NCBI GenBank assembly: GCA_013396655.1
Contig: WBMV01009265.1
Coordinates: 108,746-172,745 of the forward strand
DNA: 64,000 nt
From: Campylorhamphus procurvoides
Lineage: Eukaryota; Chordata; Aves; Passeriformes; Dendrocolaptidae
Direction of reading: 5' to 3'
The notes below the pieces were generated by a model that worked only from the letters and a program-made list of their open reading frames with translations, was not told the DNA's origin and did not search any database. The translations under genes and the position numbers were made by a program. Positions 25,401 to 38,083 of the stretch are shown in pieces (the stretch's first letter is position 1; each line of letters opens with the position of its first letter).

Positions 25401-27193
25401 AGATATAATCTCATTCTAATACAGTTGCACCTGTGATCTTGACCTCAAACTTTAAAAGTTAGACTAGAAAGTCATACCCTTCATTTGCTTTACTTTAGTT
25501 TGTGAATAGCAAGTTTTTAGAAAAAAAAATCAAACTGAAATGCAGAGGAGACTGACAGATCCTTGTTTTTAATGCAACATTCCTTCACTTGTGTAATGTA
25601 TGCTCATAGGAAGACAGCGAACAAAAAACTCTTGATATGGACTATATTTAATACCTCTTTCTGCAAAAATCTGTTATGAATTTTCCCAGCAAAAAGAGCT
25701 CAACCACAGCAAGCTGTATCACCAAGTGAAGAGATGTTCATACAACCTGGTATACATGAAGTAGCAAAATGGTAACTGACTGTTATCCTATATACAGGAA
25801 CAAACATTACTTTTCCAAAGGGTTAAGCAAACAGCAAGAACAATATAATATGCATTACATTTACAGACATGTCTCTGACTCTCTATTGCTCTCCACTCAG
25901 GTTTATATGGGACATGGGATTTGTTCCATCTTTTTTAAGTAGAAGCTTCAGAGATCTTGGAAGAGTGAAACATGAATAGTCAGTAAGGATTAAATGCAGT
26001 GAAGCATTAAATCTTGCAAACATGTTTGCATACCCTATGTCTAGAAACTACTCAAATTATAATTTATATAATTGTGTTTATTGAAATTGGGAACTGAACT
26101 TCAAAAAGAATACTGGATCAAGTGTTTTTTTCTTAAATAAAGTTCAAACAAGCAAGAAGTACATATCATTTGTTTTACCCACACTAAGAGAATTCAGGAA
26201 AGATAAGAAGTTAGAGACAAGGATACAGATGTTTTTCATATTAATACAAGACGTGTTCTACATACAATGACTATTTTAAAAGTGAAGTCACTCACTATAA
26301 ATACAAATACATATGCTTTTTGAACGTCATCTATTAGCATAAACAATATCTTGTTAAGAGAGCTTGTAATGGAGCAACATGTGATTGTAATGGAGTATCG
26401 TCAATGGGTGCACTACAAACCTCTGAAAATGAACACAATACCTACAGACTGTGAACACCTGTAGGTGGATATCACACTAAAAAAAAGTGGTGGCATCAAC
26501 TGGTTAAGCTGTGCCACAGTGAAGCATTTGAATTTAAATAATAAAAAAATTGAATTGTTCACTCATCTTAAAGCAATTTGGTTCATCCTATCAGCGATAA
26601 CTGTTGAATTTGTAATGCAGTCAGATATCTACCATCTAGTATCACCTGTGATCAAGTGCTGACTGAACACAGTGGCATGGTGCATTTCGCCCCAGTCTGT
26701 GCCTTAAATTACCCATGAATCAATATGGGTTTCAGGGTATCACAGGATCAACTTTTGTTTTGTTTTCCAGTTCTCTGCTTCAATAACCACACTCTTCTCA
26801 GATAAGCTGTGACTGTCATGAAAATAGGTTCTATAAATGTTTTTACTAACAGGCAGCAGCATTGCTGCTCTCACGAAGATGAGGAAAGCCCTTCGCAAGT
26901 TTTTTAAATATCCTTCTCAGCTCTGAATTTCTACATTTTCCTCTCCACAAAGACACCAATAATAATGGAAGAACTTTCTATAAAGCGGCCTCATTTTGAA
27001 TTGAGAAAGAGACAAAAGGGGATGCTGGTTCTGATTTTGTCTAAATAAATGAAGGGCCAAACACTGAAACAGAAAATGCTATGTCTTAGAAACAAACTTT
27101 TCACATAAAGGAGATATCGAAAGAGGAGGAGCAAAACACTAGCAGAAGAAGTCAAAGGATTTATTTAGAGATTACTGTGTGTACAAGTATTAC
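22421..27193 (-). other. PTPRD: PTPRD intron
   Basis: About 4.8 kb of AT-rich intron. A short ATA/ATG simple repeat lies at about 22836-22870 and an 8-bp inverted repeat (ACCTACAG / CTGTAGGT, 11-nt loop) at 26440-26466. No transposon family recognised, no supported exon. Confidence 0.75.
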
Positions 27194-27311
27194 CTGCACC
27201 AGTAGTAGATACAAGTTTGGGCTTGCTGCGTGCTCCATCACCTTTCGTTGTATAGGCTGTCACAGTGAAAGAGTATGTAGTTTCAGGCAGAAGTCCAGAA
27301 ATTACCATTTC
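27194..27311 (-). CDS. PTPRD: PTPRD exon: FN5 second half
   Basis: 118-nt exon, acceptor CATCTTAG, donor GGTGCAG|GTAATAC, phase 0 in and 1 out. It encodes [20 protein letters not shown] and then [19 protein letters not shown]. The P-E-T-x-Y-x-F-T-V-T-A-Y string is the typical FN III F-strand. It can join either directly to the first FN5 exon or through the 27-nt micro-exon with the same frame. Confidence 0.95.
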
Positions 27312-29414
27312 CTAAGATGATACAGAACAAGAAAAATTAATTAAAAATAGATTGTTTGCCAAGAGAGAATGGAACCCTTCAGAAACCCCCTTTAGATTAC
27401 ACACAGTGTGTACACATTTGAGCTATTGACAATGTTAGCAAGCATTTGGTGTTCTGTGTGAAATATTTCACAACGCAAAACATGTTCTTTGAACAATAAA
27501 GGACAGCACATATAGTATGCCTCAGATAATTTAAAGGAAAAGGCCAAAGGCTTAGTGATGTGAACAGTGTATAAAGTTTTCTGAAATACCTTGCATAAGG
27601 AATACTGCTGACATTATGAAATGCATGCATATGTAGATATAAGAAACTCAATTTCACTTAGTGATTCACAGAATATCACTGATATAGTTCTAAAGTGCCT
27701 AATAAGAAAAGTGCTCCATGTGCACCTACACATTCCTTGTAAGGAATGATGGTTTAGCTGAACAAAAAAGCCTTGTTACTTCCATTGCACCCTCTGTCAC
27801 TCATTAGACTATTCCTCTATCTGAAAGGACTTCAGAAACAACTCCCTCTTCAGCTCCAAAAGAACTACCTAGAACACCATTAAAAATCTAGTTAGAGGAT
27901 ACATCTGATGGCCCTCAAACAAACAACATCCACTACAAAACAAACAGCTCTTGAGCTTGTAAAAATGGACAGTAAAATGATCAAACTAAGTATCAAAGTA
28001 AGGGGGATCTTTTTATACACGTGTGCACAGACATATAGGCACACAGAAGATGGTGAAGATCAAGCCACCAAAAATGAACTAAACGTGTCATGATACAAGG
28101 GTAACAGGAGGACTAAGTCTTAATACTCCTTATATAAATAAATTTTATATGCAAATTTAAAGAGACAGTATTTGGAGACAACTAACTGGCTTTAAGTTCC
28201 CAACTTTCAGCCTGTAAGTACTGGACTATTTCTTTGCATTTCCACATGCCTGAATGAATTTACACTAAATTTCAATGCTGACAGAGAGATGGTGTATTTA
28301 TGCCTCTAGAACAAATAGGAAAAGTGCAATTACACACTCCTCAGATGCAACTGCTATGAAACGTTAATATAAAAAGTATGGGTTAGACTATTCCTAACAT
28401 ATGAATTTCTCAATATGGTGCGTATGAGCTTAATAAAGATGCGACTGGAATTCATCATTGTATTTACAATGAGCTATTAGCAATACAGAAACAATAAAGC
28501 AATGATTAGAATGAGTGGGCAAAATAGCTCAAATAAAAAACTATGACAAAAAAATCCCCTCCTTAGACTCTCTAAGAATTGAACTGACCTTTAAGGCCAA
28601 AATCAGACAGACTTCACATCTTTCATAAGGAAATTGCACCTGATATTAACAGAATTAAACTGTAGAAGCATAAAAAAACCTCAAAAACCACAAAACCAAA
28701 ACAGTGATGAAGATACTAACCTCATCTAAAACAACCAGTACTTCATGGTGTAAGAGATATGATTGCATGTAGTGTTTAAAATTGTGATTTGGATGCAGTA
28801 AACCCTGTTAACTTAGGCATACACATTTCAGGGCATCTGGCTTTCCTGATAGCATACATTTATTTTACCAAAAAGAAAGAACAACTAACTTCAAGTTTCA
28901 GTTATACAAAAAAACTGTTAACCTTAAAATGAATACAGAACATTACGACTATGGGTATCCAACTCTGCATCACTTCTGTTTTATTTTTCTAACACTTTTT
29001 AAAGAAGAAATTGCGAGGGAAACTTAGTGACAGTCATCAAAGACATGAAAACAGAAACCACTGCTGCACATTTTGGTGACATGTTAAACCCCAGAATAAG
29101 CAAGCAATAGTAACCCTGATCTCTCTGTGGAAAAAAAAAAAAAAAAAATCCCCAAAAAACCACCAACCATAAAAACCTCAACAACCAAAAAAAAACCCAA
29201 ACCAAAACCAAATGGAAAAAGTGTCATAAGAGCCTTTGATGTTAGGAGCATGCTTTTGTGCAAATGATAAAAACACAACCAAACAAAACACCCCAAAGAA
29301 TACTCAAAAAATAGAATGATGCTACAAGCAAACAAGCAAGGCAAAAAAAGAAACAAACAAAAAAACCCCCAAACCAAACCCACAATGTTTTTCTGTCCAG
29401 TCAAAACTACTTAC
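27312..29414 (-). other. PTPRD: PTPRD intron downstream of the FN5 micro-exon
   Basis: About 2.1 kb. In the gene sense its first 300 nt are rich in U/G runs (complement of 29129-29395), and a GCAUG core lies about 165 nt past the micro-exon donor (29249-29253). No transposon recognised. Confidence 0.75.
29129..29395 (-). repeat. Low-complexity U/G-rich region (gene sense)
   Basis: Plus strand is A-rich with CCAAA and CAAAC units and a 17-nt A run; the transcript therefore reads GGUUUGGUUUUGG-like and U-rich. It begins within 20 nt of the micro-exon donor and could bind GU/U-rich splicing factors (inference). Confidence 0.6.
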
Positions 29415-29441
29415 ATGTTCAGTAGTATCATCATATTCCCA
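29415..29441 (-). CDS. PTPRD: PTPRD 27-nt micro-exon in FN5 (meC-like)
   Basis: 27-nt exon flanked by acceptor CTAAATCAG and donor GTAAGTAG, phase 0 on both sides. It encodes WEYDDTTEH, matching the nine-residue insert of PTPRD FN5 apart from Tyr where I recall Phe in mammals. It joins ADAQ of the preceding exon to EMVISG of the next. A long pyrimidine tract (TTTCTTTTGTTTTTCCC-type) lies upstream. It is skippable in frame and corresponds to the LAR-family FN5 micro-exon site, often called meC. Confidence 0.93.
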
Positions 29442-31412
29442 CTGATTTAGAGTAAAGGAAGTTGAAGGGAAAAACAAAAGAAATAAGGAAATTTGTAGCC
29501 TGGTTGAGATAAAGTTTTCTTCTTAGTAGTAAAATAAAAAAGAAAGATGTCTGAAAAAATCATGTACAGTTTGAATTAATCGTGTAGAATCACACGGAAT
29601 TTGGTTAATGAAATCAGGCCAGGCATTTTTAATTCCATTTCTGCTTTTCCTAAAAACCAGCTACCTCTCTTTCCTTGACAAATGAAAGAAGTAATGAATC
29701 CTCTTGTACTATGTACCATTATTTTATAATAGTTTGCATTAAAAGTCACCATGGCAGAATTAAAGGCTACCTGGATTATGTAATCATGTTACCGGGCAAT
29801 AAGCGTCAGTTTCCTAAATTAATGTAACAAACTATTTAAATTAAACGTAGGACTTTTAAGTGTTGAAACCTAACCATCAGGTTCTTCATACCTGCACAAG
29901 CCCTATTGACACACATCACAGAAGTATGATAGGCAGGGAGGACTGGTAGGAAGAGAAAGCATTTGGTTATCCAGCGTGGAACAATGGCAAACACTCAAAG
30001 CCAAACTTGGCAAAAATAAAAATACAACTTTTGCATTTATGATATTTGGGCTCAAGGATCTCACCTAGTCTCCAGTTACTAACTTTCTAATGTTTAAAAT
30101 TATTTCAATCCACTACAGAGAGATGTTGAAAGTGAAACTTTGTGCAAGGAAGGGAAGAACCAAAGCACACTAGCATGTCCTTTCCATCTCCTCTCCCTTT
30201 TCCCTTTTCCCTTTTCCCTTTTCCCTTTTCCCTTTTCCCTTTTTCCTTCCCATTTCCTGAACTACGTTCATCTTTCTCTCCAGTGAATGTATGCTCTAAG
30301 AACATCATGTTTTGCAAAACAGAAAGTAAGTACTAGCAGGTAAAACTACAACAAAGGCCTCCAAAAACAGAAGCTGTATTTTGAGAATGGTGTCCTCAGC
30401 AAAATATGGGTATAGGAGACTTATTCTGGAAAATGGTCTTTGTAGAACTGAAATTTAGAACTGGAAAGGAGAAAAGAAAAAATGCAGAACCCTATTTATT
30501 TACTCAGACAAAATGTTTAAGTAGTAGATTTAATTCTTTAATTTAGGTTGGCAATTTCTTTTAATTTCCAGTCAATCCAGTCATAAACCATGGGCTATCA
30601 GTGACAGGTGTGTACTTCATAATAGTTTCAATGTAGGATGACTCCTCCAGCACTAGAAGCTTTGGAAATCTAAAGTTTTACAGAGCGCTGGTATACTTCA
30701 ATCAGTGAAATCCTAGTTTGAGAAGCTTTTTAAACTTGATGTTTTCATCATCTCATAATTTCATTGGGAAATGAAATAATTTCAGATGGGAAATTTTGCA
30801 ATATAAATAATCACATACCAATTTAAACTAAGCTTCTCATTTTATTACAGTTATTGATATGAAAAATGAAAAGTATAAATACCTCAGTGGTTTCTAAAAT
30901 TGCACTAAGAAAATTCATTTCTTGTGAAATACATGAGGTGCATACAAGTTAATCACAGAACCACGGTAATAATGGGCTAACACAGGCTTCTAATGATTCT
31001 AGGCTCTCCCCTGAAACAATGCAATAGCAGATTGGTAGTTCAAGACATGCACAGTTTGCTACGCTGAATATGACCTGAATCAGACTACCCTGATGTTTTA
31101 CAACTGCAGAGCATACGTATAGGGTTTCCATAAGCTTCCAGGTTTAGGGGAACCAAAAAGATGACACATCTTAGCATTTAGTTGCAGACTGATAGAGAAA
31201 AAGATGTCTGGGTTTAGCCCAAGAACCTTTAAATGTAAGTGTTCTAAAAATAGCTTTTAAAATAGAGACAAAAAATATTAGCTGGTAGGCTGATAAATAG
31301 AAATATTTAAAAAAACCCAAAAATCACAAACAAAAGGCAGTTCTGTATAGCTGTTTGGTACATTAAATGTCTTCACTACGACCTAGGAAAGAACATAAAG
31401 TGCTCTATCTAC
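29442..31412 (-). other. PTPRD: PTPRD intron upstream of the FN5 micro-exon
   Basis: About 2 kb, AT-rich, with the seven-fold TTTTCCC array at 30195-30239. The two opposite-strand open frames over that array (70 and 64 codons) are low-complexity artefacts. Confidence 0.75.
30195..30239 (-). repeat. (GGGAAAA)7 array, candidate G-quadruplex in the transcript
   Basis: Plus strand carries seven CCC runs each separated by exactly TTTT; the gene-sense strand has seven GGG runs with AAAA loops. This meets the usual G3+N1-7 quadruplex rule with runs to spare. It lies about 750-800 nt upstream of the FN5 micro-exon. Confidence 0.85.
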
Positions 31413-31606
31413 CTGTGCATCAGCCAGCATGATGTCCTTCAGCATGGGCTGACCCTTTGGCTCTCCATTTTCCATCCTCACGTAGTGGACCTGGTATCCT
31501 CGGATCTGACCATGCTGCTTATTGGGCACAGGCGAGCGCCATGACACTTTAACAGCAGTAGAGTTGACAGCCTCTACCTCGACTTTGCGAGGAGGACCAC
31601 TAGGAA
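31413..31606 (-). CDS. PTPRD: PTPRD exon: FN5 first half
   Basis: 194-nt exon, acceptor GTTCCAG, donor GCACAG|GTAGATAG, phase 1 in and 0 out, 65 codons. It begins [20 protein letters not shown] with the FN tryptophan in VSWRSP, then [20 protein letters not shown] and ends [10 protein letters not shown]. It opens FN5; an N-S-T sequon is present. The match to PTPRD is near complete. Confidence 0.96.
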
Positions 31607-32617
31607 CTGGAACAACATCATTGGACAGAAGAGAATTACAGGCACCTGTCCCACCCATGCCTTTTTCTTTTTCTTAAAAAAGGGCAGACTCGTTATATTT
31701 TCTTTGAAGAATACAAATCATTCAACAAATGAAACTGCTCAACCAATCTGCTCTACCTTTCAGTGAAAAGATCAAAAAACATGACTGATGCAAAAAATGG
31801 AAGAAAAAGGAGTATTAGAGAAATAGAAAAACATGTAAAAATGTACAAAAGCCAAGGAAGATGCTTTGATATTCAAAGCATTATAGTACAAAGAATATTT
31901 TAATCACTGAAATAATAATACTGTAACAATAACAAAACCACAAAATATTTCAAAAACACTTCTCTTGTTTTTGTTCACCAAGTTCTATGTTTTGTTTTGT
32001 TTTGATTTTTTTCCTCAGTAGTATAAAAAGGAGGCTGATAACAAGGCTGTCTTCTGTCACTTTCAAGAATGGAAGCAAAGAAAACGTGTGGAGCATCAGT
32101 TTTCCAAGATCAAAAAACAAAACAAACAAAAAAATCCAAGCAAAAAAAGAAAAAAACAAAAACCCAAATCAAAAAGCACAACATGGAAGAAGAAAGCAGT
32201 TAAAAAAAAAAAAACAATGACACAAAAAAAACTCCAAAACACCAAAACCTGAAAAAAAGTTTCTAGACATAAGTGTTTAAAAATGACAATGACTGTAAAA
32301 TCAAGTAAAAGGCAGAAGATTTTTGCCCTGAGAAATTTTTATGTTCAAGGAGGAGCAAAAGGATATGTATGGGCAAAAAGGAGTAGCAAATTCATGACAT
32401 TCACAAAAACTGTGCTTTCTGATAAAAAATGCAAAAATACCAGATACAAAAACGGCGTAGAAAAGACAAATCTTTGATCAAAAACCTCAAAGGGCAATAA
32501 TGTCTGATTATATTTGGGAAAAAAAGAGGAGCAGAAAAAATTACTGTTAGCCTATACAAAAGAGAGCGGATCGACAGAGTCATAAAGGTGCAAACTGATG
32601 TAGTGGAGGCAACATAC
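31607..32617 (-). other. PTPRD: PTPRD intron
   Basis: 1,011-nt intron between FN4 and FN5. Contains an A-rich low-complexity block on the plus strand (about 32105-32240, AAAACAAAC units). Short open frames there (for example the lysine-rich one at 31987-32220) reflect the A-rich composition. Confidence 0.8.
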
Positions 32618-32923
32618 CATCTTCATCTGTCCGAATCAATACTGCTAAGCTCTCTGGGCCAGGTCCAACATCAGTGTGAGCAGTCACAGAAATCCGGTAC
32701 TCAGTCCATTTTTCCAGCTGTTCCAAAAGGTACTGGGTACTGTCCGAGGAAATTCCCAAAATTTCATGGGGCTTGACATCTTCTCCATCAATCCCAATGT
32801 ACTTGATGGAGTATTCAGTGATAATGCCGTTCTGTTTTTCCACCGGTGGAGGTTTCCAACTTACCAAAATGCTAGTGGAGCTGGGGCTTGTGCAACTAAT
32901 GTCTTGAGGAGGAGCTGATGGCT
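32618..32923 (-). CDS. PTPRD: PTPRD exon: FN4
   Basis: 306-nt exon encoding a full FN III repeat, acceptor AAATTAG, donor GAAGATG|GTATG, phase 1 in and out. It begins (K)[20 protein letters not shown] with the tryptophan in SWKPPP, continues [55 protein letters not shown] and ends LIRTDED. FN4-FN7 are the repeats that can be missing in short LAR-family isoforms; the phase-1 borders would allow that. Confidence 0.97.
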
Positions 32924-35900
32924 CTAATTTCAGTAGTGGGTTAAAGGAGGATTTGAGTGGAAGGATAGGAGTGATTGAAAAAAAATGAACAAAAGAAAAA
33001 ATAAAAATAAATAATATACGACCAAATGAAAATAATAAAAAAAAAATAGAAACTTAAAAAAGCAAAATGTCAAATAATCATATACACCTTGGCTTATCAA
33101 CATGAGGAAACTGAAAATGAATAGACCAACTAAATGGTGAAAAAGGATGTAGGGGAAATATATGAAAATAAAACCTCAAAATAACATTACCTACCTGTAA
33201 TTAAAATTCTTCTTGAAATAAACAAAAACGTGACACTTATATGACTACTGATCTATTGTTACAATCACTGCAATTAGTGCAAGCTTTAATATTTTAAGTA
33301 ACACGACAAGTATTTACTTACAAATTTGGACATATCCTCTTCAAGTAGCTTTACTTTCCTTGAGGAAAAAAGTCTCTTTTAACAGAACTCCTAAAAACTT
33401 GCAGTAATTGCTAGAAATTGCTCTACAGATGGCCATTTTTGCAGCCTTTCCACTCTCACCAGCAAATCATTTTTTGGTAAGTAAATGAGTCTGCCTGACA
33501 CAAGTCAATTACAAATTACATTTAAATAGAAATCATTTAACGAAACATTTCTTGTAGACAAGATACTAGGAACATGCAGTCCATAGAAAATGAAGAAAGT
33601 TTTAGTCAAAGATTTACCTACCAGGAAAAAGTGACAGGCTTGCTGATTCTGACTGTAACTTGTACTTACCCTAGATCAGCTGTCAGTTTTAATTTTTTAA
33701 CTCCTCTTGGAGACACCTTTGCTAGCAAAATTAATCCTACCAGTAATGTAAATTACTTCTACGGAAAAAAAAGATCTACCCCAAACAATGTATCAAGAAG
33801 ACAGGTATTCATTAGACACAGAGTTTACAAGATCAGCACATCAAAACTGTGAGAGTTTGTGACTTTGTTTCATCTCCTGTCACCAGCACCAATCTTCCAG
33901 AGCAGAAGTGCTCACCTTTACTGACTTTTCTTGAAGGAATATGTTTGCATATTTACCATTTCCAAGCTCCAGGGCATTTAAGCATGTATGTCATTTCACT
34001 GTTTTCAGTGAGGCAAATCAAGTACTGAAAGTTAGGTATGCATTTATGTGCTTAAATGCAATTTGACTTAGCAAAATCTATGCTTACTAATAGATCATTC
34101 AGAGCACAAAAAGAAAAAGAAGCCATAGCTCCAATTCACTGGCAGAAGTAGTGAATGAAGACTCCTTTCCTATTTCTGCCTTCTCTCTTGGAAGGAAAAC
34201 AAAAATTTTATGTGTAAGACCTTTATTTCCCCGCCTCCCCTCTTCCCCCAATTTTCTTCCCATTTCTTAAGGGATAAAAGAAACAAACAGATATTTATAC
34301 TTATACAAGGCACATGAAACAAAATTAAAAAAACAGAAAAGGTGTAGGACCCTGCTGTGACCTACTGCATTTACACATGTAGCTTTCAGTTGCCTACAGC
34401 TCTTTCTACAGGGATCAATGGCTTTTTACTTTACAGTATGGTACACTGCTCTTTTGAAGGGAAAATTAAAGGGAATGTACCAGTATTTCAACTACACAGA
34501 GGAGGTGGATGGGGGAACAGATGAGAATGATCATATTTGGGATTGGTTTTATATACACTAATTCAGTAATCAGGTTCTCAAAACACGTGGGTTCCCTTCT
34601 ACCATTAACTTGTACAGGAAGTAAAATACTTGTAAATGCCCCTTAAGGGTCTTACAGAAAAGAAAGAAATCCCTGCAGCATCTTCCTCTGATACCAAGAT
34701 GAAAGGCAGCAGCATATTATGGTGAATATTGCTAATAAACTCATAGAAGTTTATTAATTTTTAATTCATTGTACTCTGAAAAGGCAAAAATACTGCACTT
34801 ACGTAACCAAGGATAATTTGAAGGTTACTTGTGTAACTGGGTTTACTAATGTATATACGTTTTTCTTAAAAGACACAATTTTTGCAAAAGAAAGGGTTGC
34901 AATCTTTTGACCAGATAACTTGGTTTGACCACTGAAATCAACTGCATTTCCCTACTATCTGAAGACACAACACTGAGAAAAACACAGCATGTTCTTATAT
35001 TCAAGAAGGGAAAATGGCAATGTGCTTACACATGGAATAGGTAGTCTTGGCTGCGACATGTTTATTCTGTATGCACAGTCTAAGCAATCTTCACTCAGTA
35101 TAAGAGAATGTGCCTTCTAAATTTTTGAAATTACTCCCAGAATAAATAAATAAATACCTTTTTCTTAATCCAATTACTGATTCTGGATTACTAAAATTAA
35201 AGGGTGTTTTGCCACTATCTCTAAACCCAGCCTTGATATATAACTGTCTTATTCCAAATGCCTTAGAAACGCTTCAGAAAGACATTTAGCTTTAAGTTTA
35301 AGGTGTGTAGCAGTGTGTTTCCAGTCACACTAATTGCTATTAATAAATAACACTAGCAAGGAATGACTGTGTCATATCTGTCATGATTGCAAATTAAAAT
35401 GACATGTCAATTGAGAAACAGAATTTTCTGTTTTGAATAGTATTACTTTAAGAATAGGTCATTTAATTTAAAACCAATACAAATAGAATTGTACTAAGTT
35501 TTAAAACGACACATTGTAATGCAAACTGTCAGGAAAGCATAATTTATCAGGCACAAGTAATACTTCTGGACATCATCTCCAAATATCTGATTGTGTTAGT
35601 TAAGTGTTAATTCAAATATATTAAGGTGCATATATAAATCCCTGACAAGTTTTTACATTTAATTTGTGGGCAAATGTGGTGAATTTCATGATACTGTTTC
35701 CCTAAGCATCTAGTGAGAAAACTATTTTTCTACTTGTGCAAAATGACTGAACATTGTAAAAAGTTCTGATTAAGAAAATCTAACAAAATCAGAATGATTA
35801 GCTACTATGAAAGTGTTGTTAAGAAATTTTGGTACAGTCTGAAATATTCAACATGACCCATTCCACAGATGTTTGCAGTTCAGGGAGATGGTGCAGAAAC

Positions 35901-36241
35901 CAACTAGTATTGCAGACTGGGTAGGTGGAATTTTATGAGTGAAGGACTGTTATTATGGTATACCTATTGCATGATATAACATTTTACCTTATTAGAACAC
36001 AAAATAAAATATTATTATGATAGTATTATATTGCCTCCTAGAAATTATTTTTTGAAACTACATAAAAGCCACTCATATATTAAGCTAATAACAATACATC
36101 TCAAAAATACACATTTAAGCATTCTTTTGCTAAATTAAAATGCTGCATTTTGCCTTTGTTGATGCCTCTCTGGGCTACTGAGATTAATCTCTTTCACAAA
36201 TACAAGATAAGGGAATAAATTTTGCAAGGAAAGACACCTAC
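32924..36241 (-). other. PTPRD: PTPRD intron
   Basis: About 3.3 kb AT-rich intron between FN3 and FN4. No recognisable repeat family. A 92-codon plus-strand frame at 33574-33852 shows no domain and is taken as chance. Confidence 0.75.
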
Positions 36242-36386
36242 TTGACTGCATGGTTCTCGCTGAGATTTCTGCTGTTGAAGCACCCAGGCCTTGAGAAGAA
36301 CGTGCAGCTAGGCGGAATAAGTAGAGGCTATTTGGTCTTAAGCCTTGCAGACGATAAGATGTAGTAGGTTCAGTGGAAACACGTTG
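36242..36386 (-). CDS. PTPRD: PTPRD exon: FN3 second half
   Basis: 145-nt exon, acceptor CATTTAG, donor TCAA|GTAGGTG, phase 0 in and 1 out. It encodes [20 protein letters not shown], then [20 protein letters not shown] and ISARTMQS plus the first base of a Lys codon completed by the FN4 exon. The FN III core Y-R-L-x-G-L-x-P-x-S is intact. Not visible as a long ORF. Confidence 0.94.
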
Positions 36387-37115
36387 CTAAATGTAGATAA
36401 TAAGAGGAAGCTTTTACTAGTATTCAGAGACTATGAATTCTTCTGTTGCACATAGAAGAAATGCTTTTATACTCCAATAAATCCATTGAGAAAAACTTAC
36501 ATTCAAGAAAATTAATCAGAACAAAACCAAACTAAACCAAGCAAAAAATGAATGCATAAATTTGATAAACACATATTAAGTATTTTTTAAAGTCAATAAT
36601 TTAATGGGTGAAACTCAGAGTCAGAAATGCTGCTTGACTGAGGAACAAACAGTTGTGTACAAAGCATAAAGTGCTTTTCAGGCAATACCACGTGAACAAA
36701 GCTTTACCTACTGCTATCTTTTATAACAGTGTGTAAAAATTATCTAAGGCTGAAAACAGACTTCAGAGTCCAAGTATAAGTCCAAAAAAAAGCTAAATGG
36801 GTCCCTAACATGCCTCCAACTACTTTTGTTTCCAAGCCTTATTAGAGGAACAGGCTTGGAAAAACAATGTCTGAAACTGGGTGGAACTCAATGCTGTCTA
36901 CAGCAAAATTTCACTTGCTGGGAGCCATCAACAGCCTTTTTGGCTATTTACGCACTGTCAGTCCATCCCTAAACTAACTGATGGGTTTAACAAACTTTTA
37001 AGTATCAAGGCATTTGTACTAAAAAACTTACTAATCCATGAAATTTAAACCATTGCCGCATTTGACGTCTGACTCACTAAAGGTCATTTGAAGCATGTAC
37101 AATCTTGCTACTTAC
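36387..37115 (-). other. PTPRD: PTPRD intron
   Basis: 729-nt intron inside FN3. Nothing further recognised. Confidence 0.8.
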
Positions 37116-37249
37116 CTCCTCCCCGTGTTCCCCATCTTTGTAAACCAGTTCATAGCTGGAAATGGCATCAGAGCGTGGAGGTGTCCAGGAAAGCAAGATG
37201 CTCGTTTCAGACTCAGGTTCTGCTTTAAAGTTCAGTGGTTGACCAGGGA
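37116..37249 (-). CDS. PTPRD: PTPRD exon: FN3 first half
   Basis: 134-nt exon, acceptor TTCTTCAG, donor GAGGAG|GTAAGTAG, phase 1 in and 0 out. It encodes [40 protein letters not shown] and EHGEE, the first half of the third FN III repeat with the conserved tryptophan. It joins the FN1-FN2 exon (ending QTG) exactly as in PTPRD. Confidence 0.95.
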
Positions 37250-38042
37250 CTGAAGAAAAAGCAGTGTTACCAATTATTTATCTGACTAGTTCAATACTGT
37301 CAAATCTTTTAAACTATTGTCTAAATATTTCATGCAATATTAGTTTAATTTAAGTTACTGAACTTACATAAATTGATTTACAGCACTATGAAATAAATCA
37401 ATCTGAGCAAAGAAAAAGAATACTGATACATTTAAATCGCATGTAAAAAATTATCAGTGATTTCAAATAGATATTTTCCAGTATAAATAACACAAAAAAA
37501 CCTGAAAAGCAATTGAAGAGATGTCTGGTGATGAATACCAGTGATCTAATAATCTATGTGGGAAATGGCAAATCTATATATTTGTGTGTGTATGGGGAAA
37601 GCTAGCACAACATATGATTGCCTTGAATAGTCTAGAATAAAGTGTTAAAACCATTACATACATTTTCAAATATGAAAGCTATTTGCTCAGGTCATAAATA
37701 AAAGATAGGAAACACATCCTGCCCTTTAAGACACCTCTGTATTGAATGTCTGTGTTACCTGAAAGTATAACCTACTGAAGAGAACTTCAGTGAACTTCTC
37801 ATTAAGTGACATATTTCTACCCTTTCAAGGTATTTTTACCAATATAGTTGAATTTCTAGTGACAACACTTTCTAACTGCAAGAAGTCAAAATACAATTTT
37901 GATTGCACTAGTTAAGAACATTCTTTGTTGCTACATCTTGCGTAATAGTCACAGAAATTATACAGACTAAACGGTCTCTTCATTTATGTCTTCAAATCTA
38001 AAGCAAATAGGGCTGACTGGGAAAAGACAGCAAAATGTAACT

Positions 38043-38083
38043 TTGGACTGTATACAATATTGTATTGGACTGTATACAATACT
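38043..38083. repeat. 22-bp tandem duplication (near two copies)
   Basis: TTGGACTGTATACAATATTG occurs twice head to tail, the second copy slightly shorter and ending in ATACTT. It is a simple local duplication in intron. Confidence 0.85.

Noticed and set aside
26440..26466. 8-bp inverted repeat ACCTACAG/CTGTAGGT
   Set aside because: Short stem in AT-rich intron without target-site duplication or conserved context; expected by chance in 64 kb.
30105..30336. Opposite-strand open frames over the TTTTCCC array (PFPFSLF and KGKREKG repeats)
   Set aside because: The repeat unit of 7 bp creates open frames on both strands; low-complexity artefact.
32588..32918. Plus-strand open frames opposite the FN4 exon
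   Set aside because: Shadows of the real minus-strand exon.
33574..33852. 92-codon plus-strand frame
   Set aside because: No domain or repeat match; ordinary intron.
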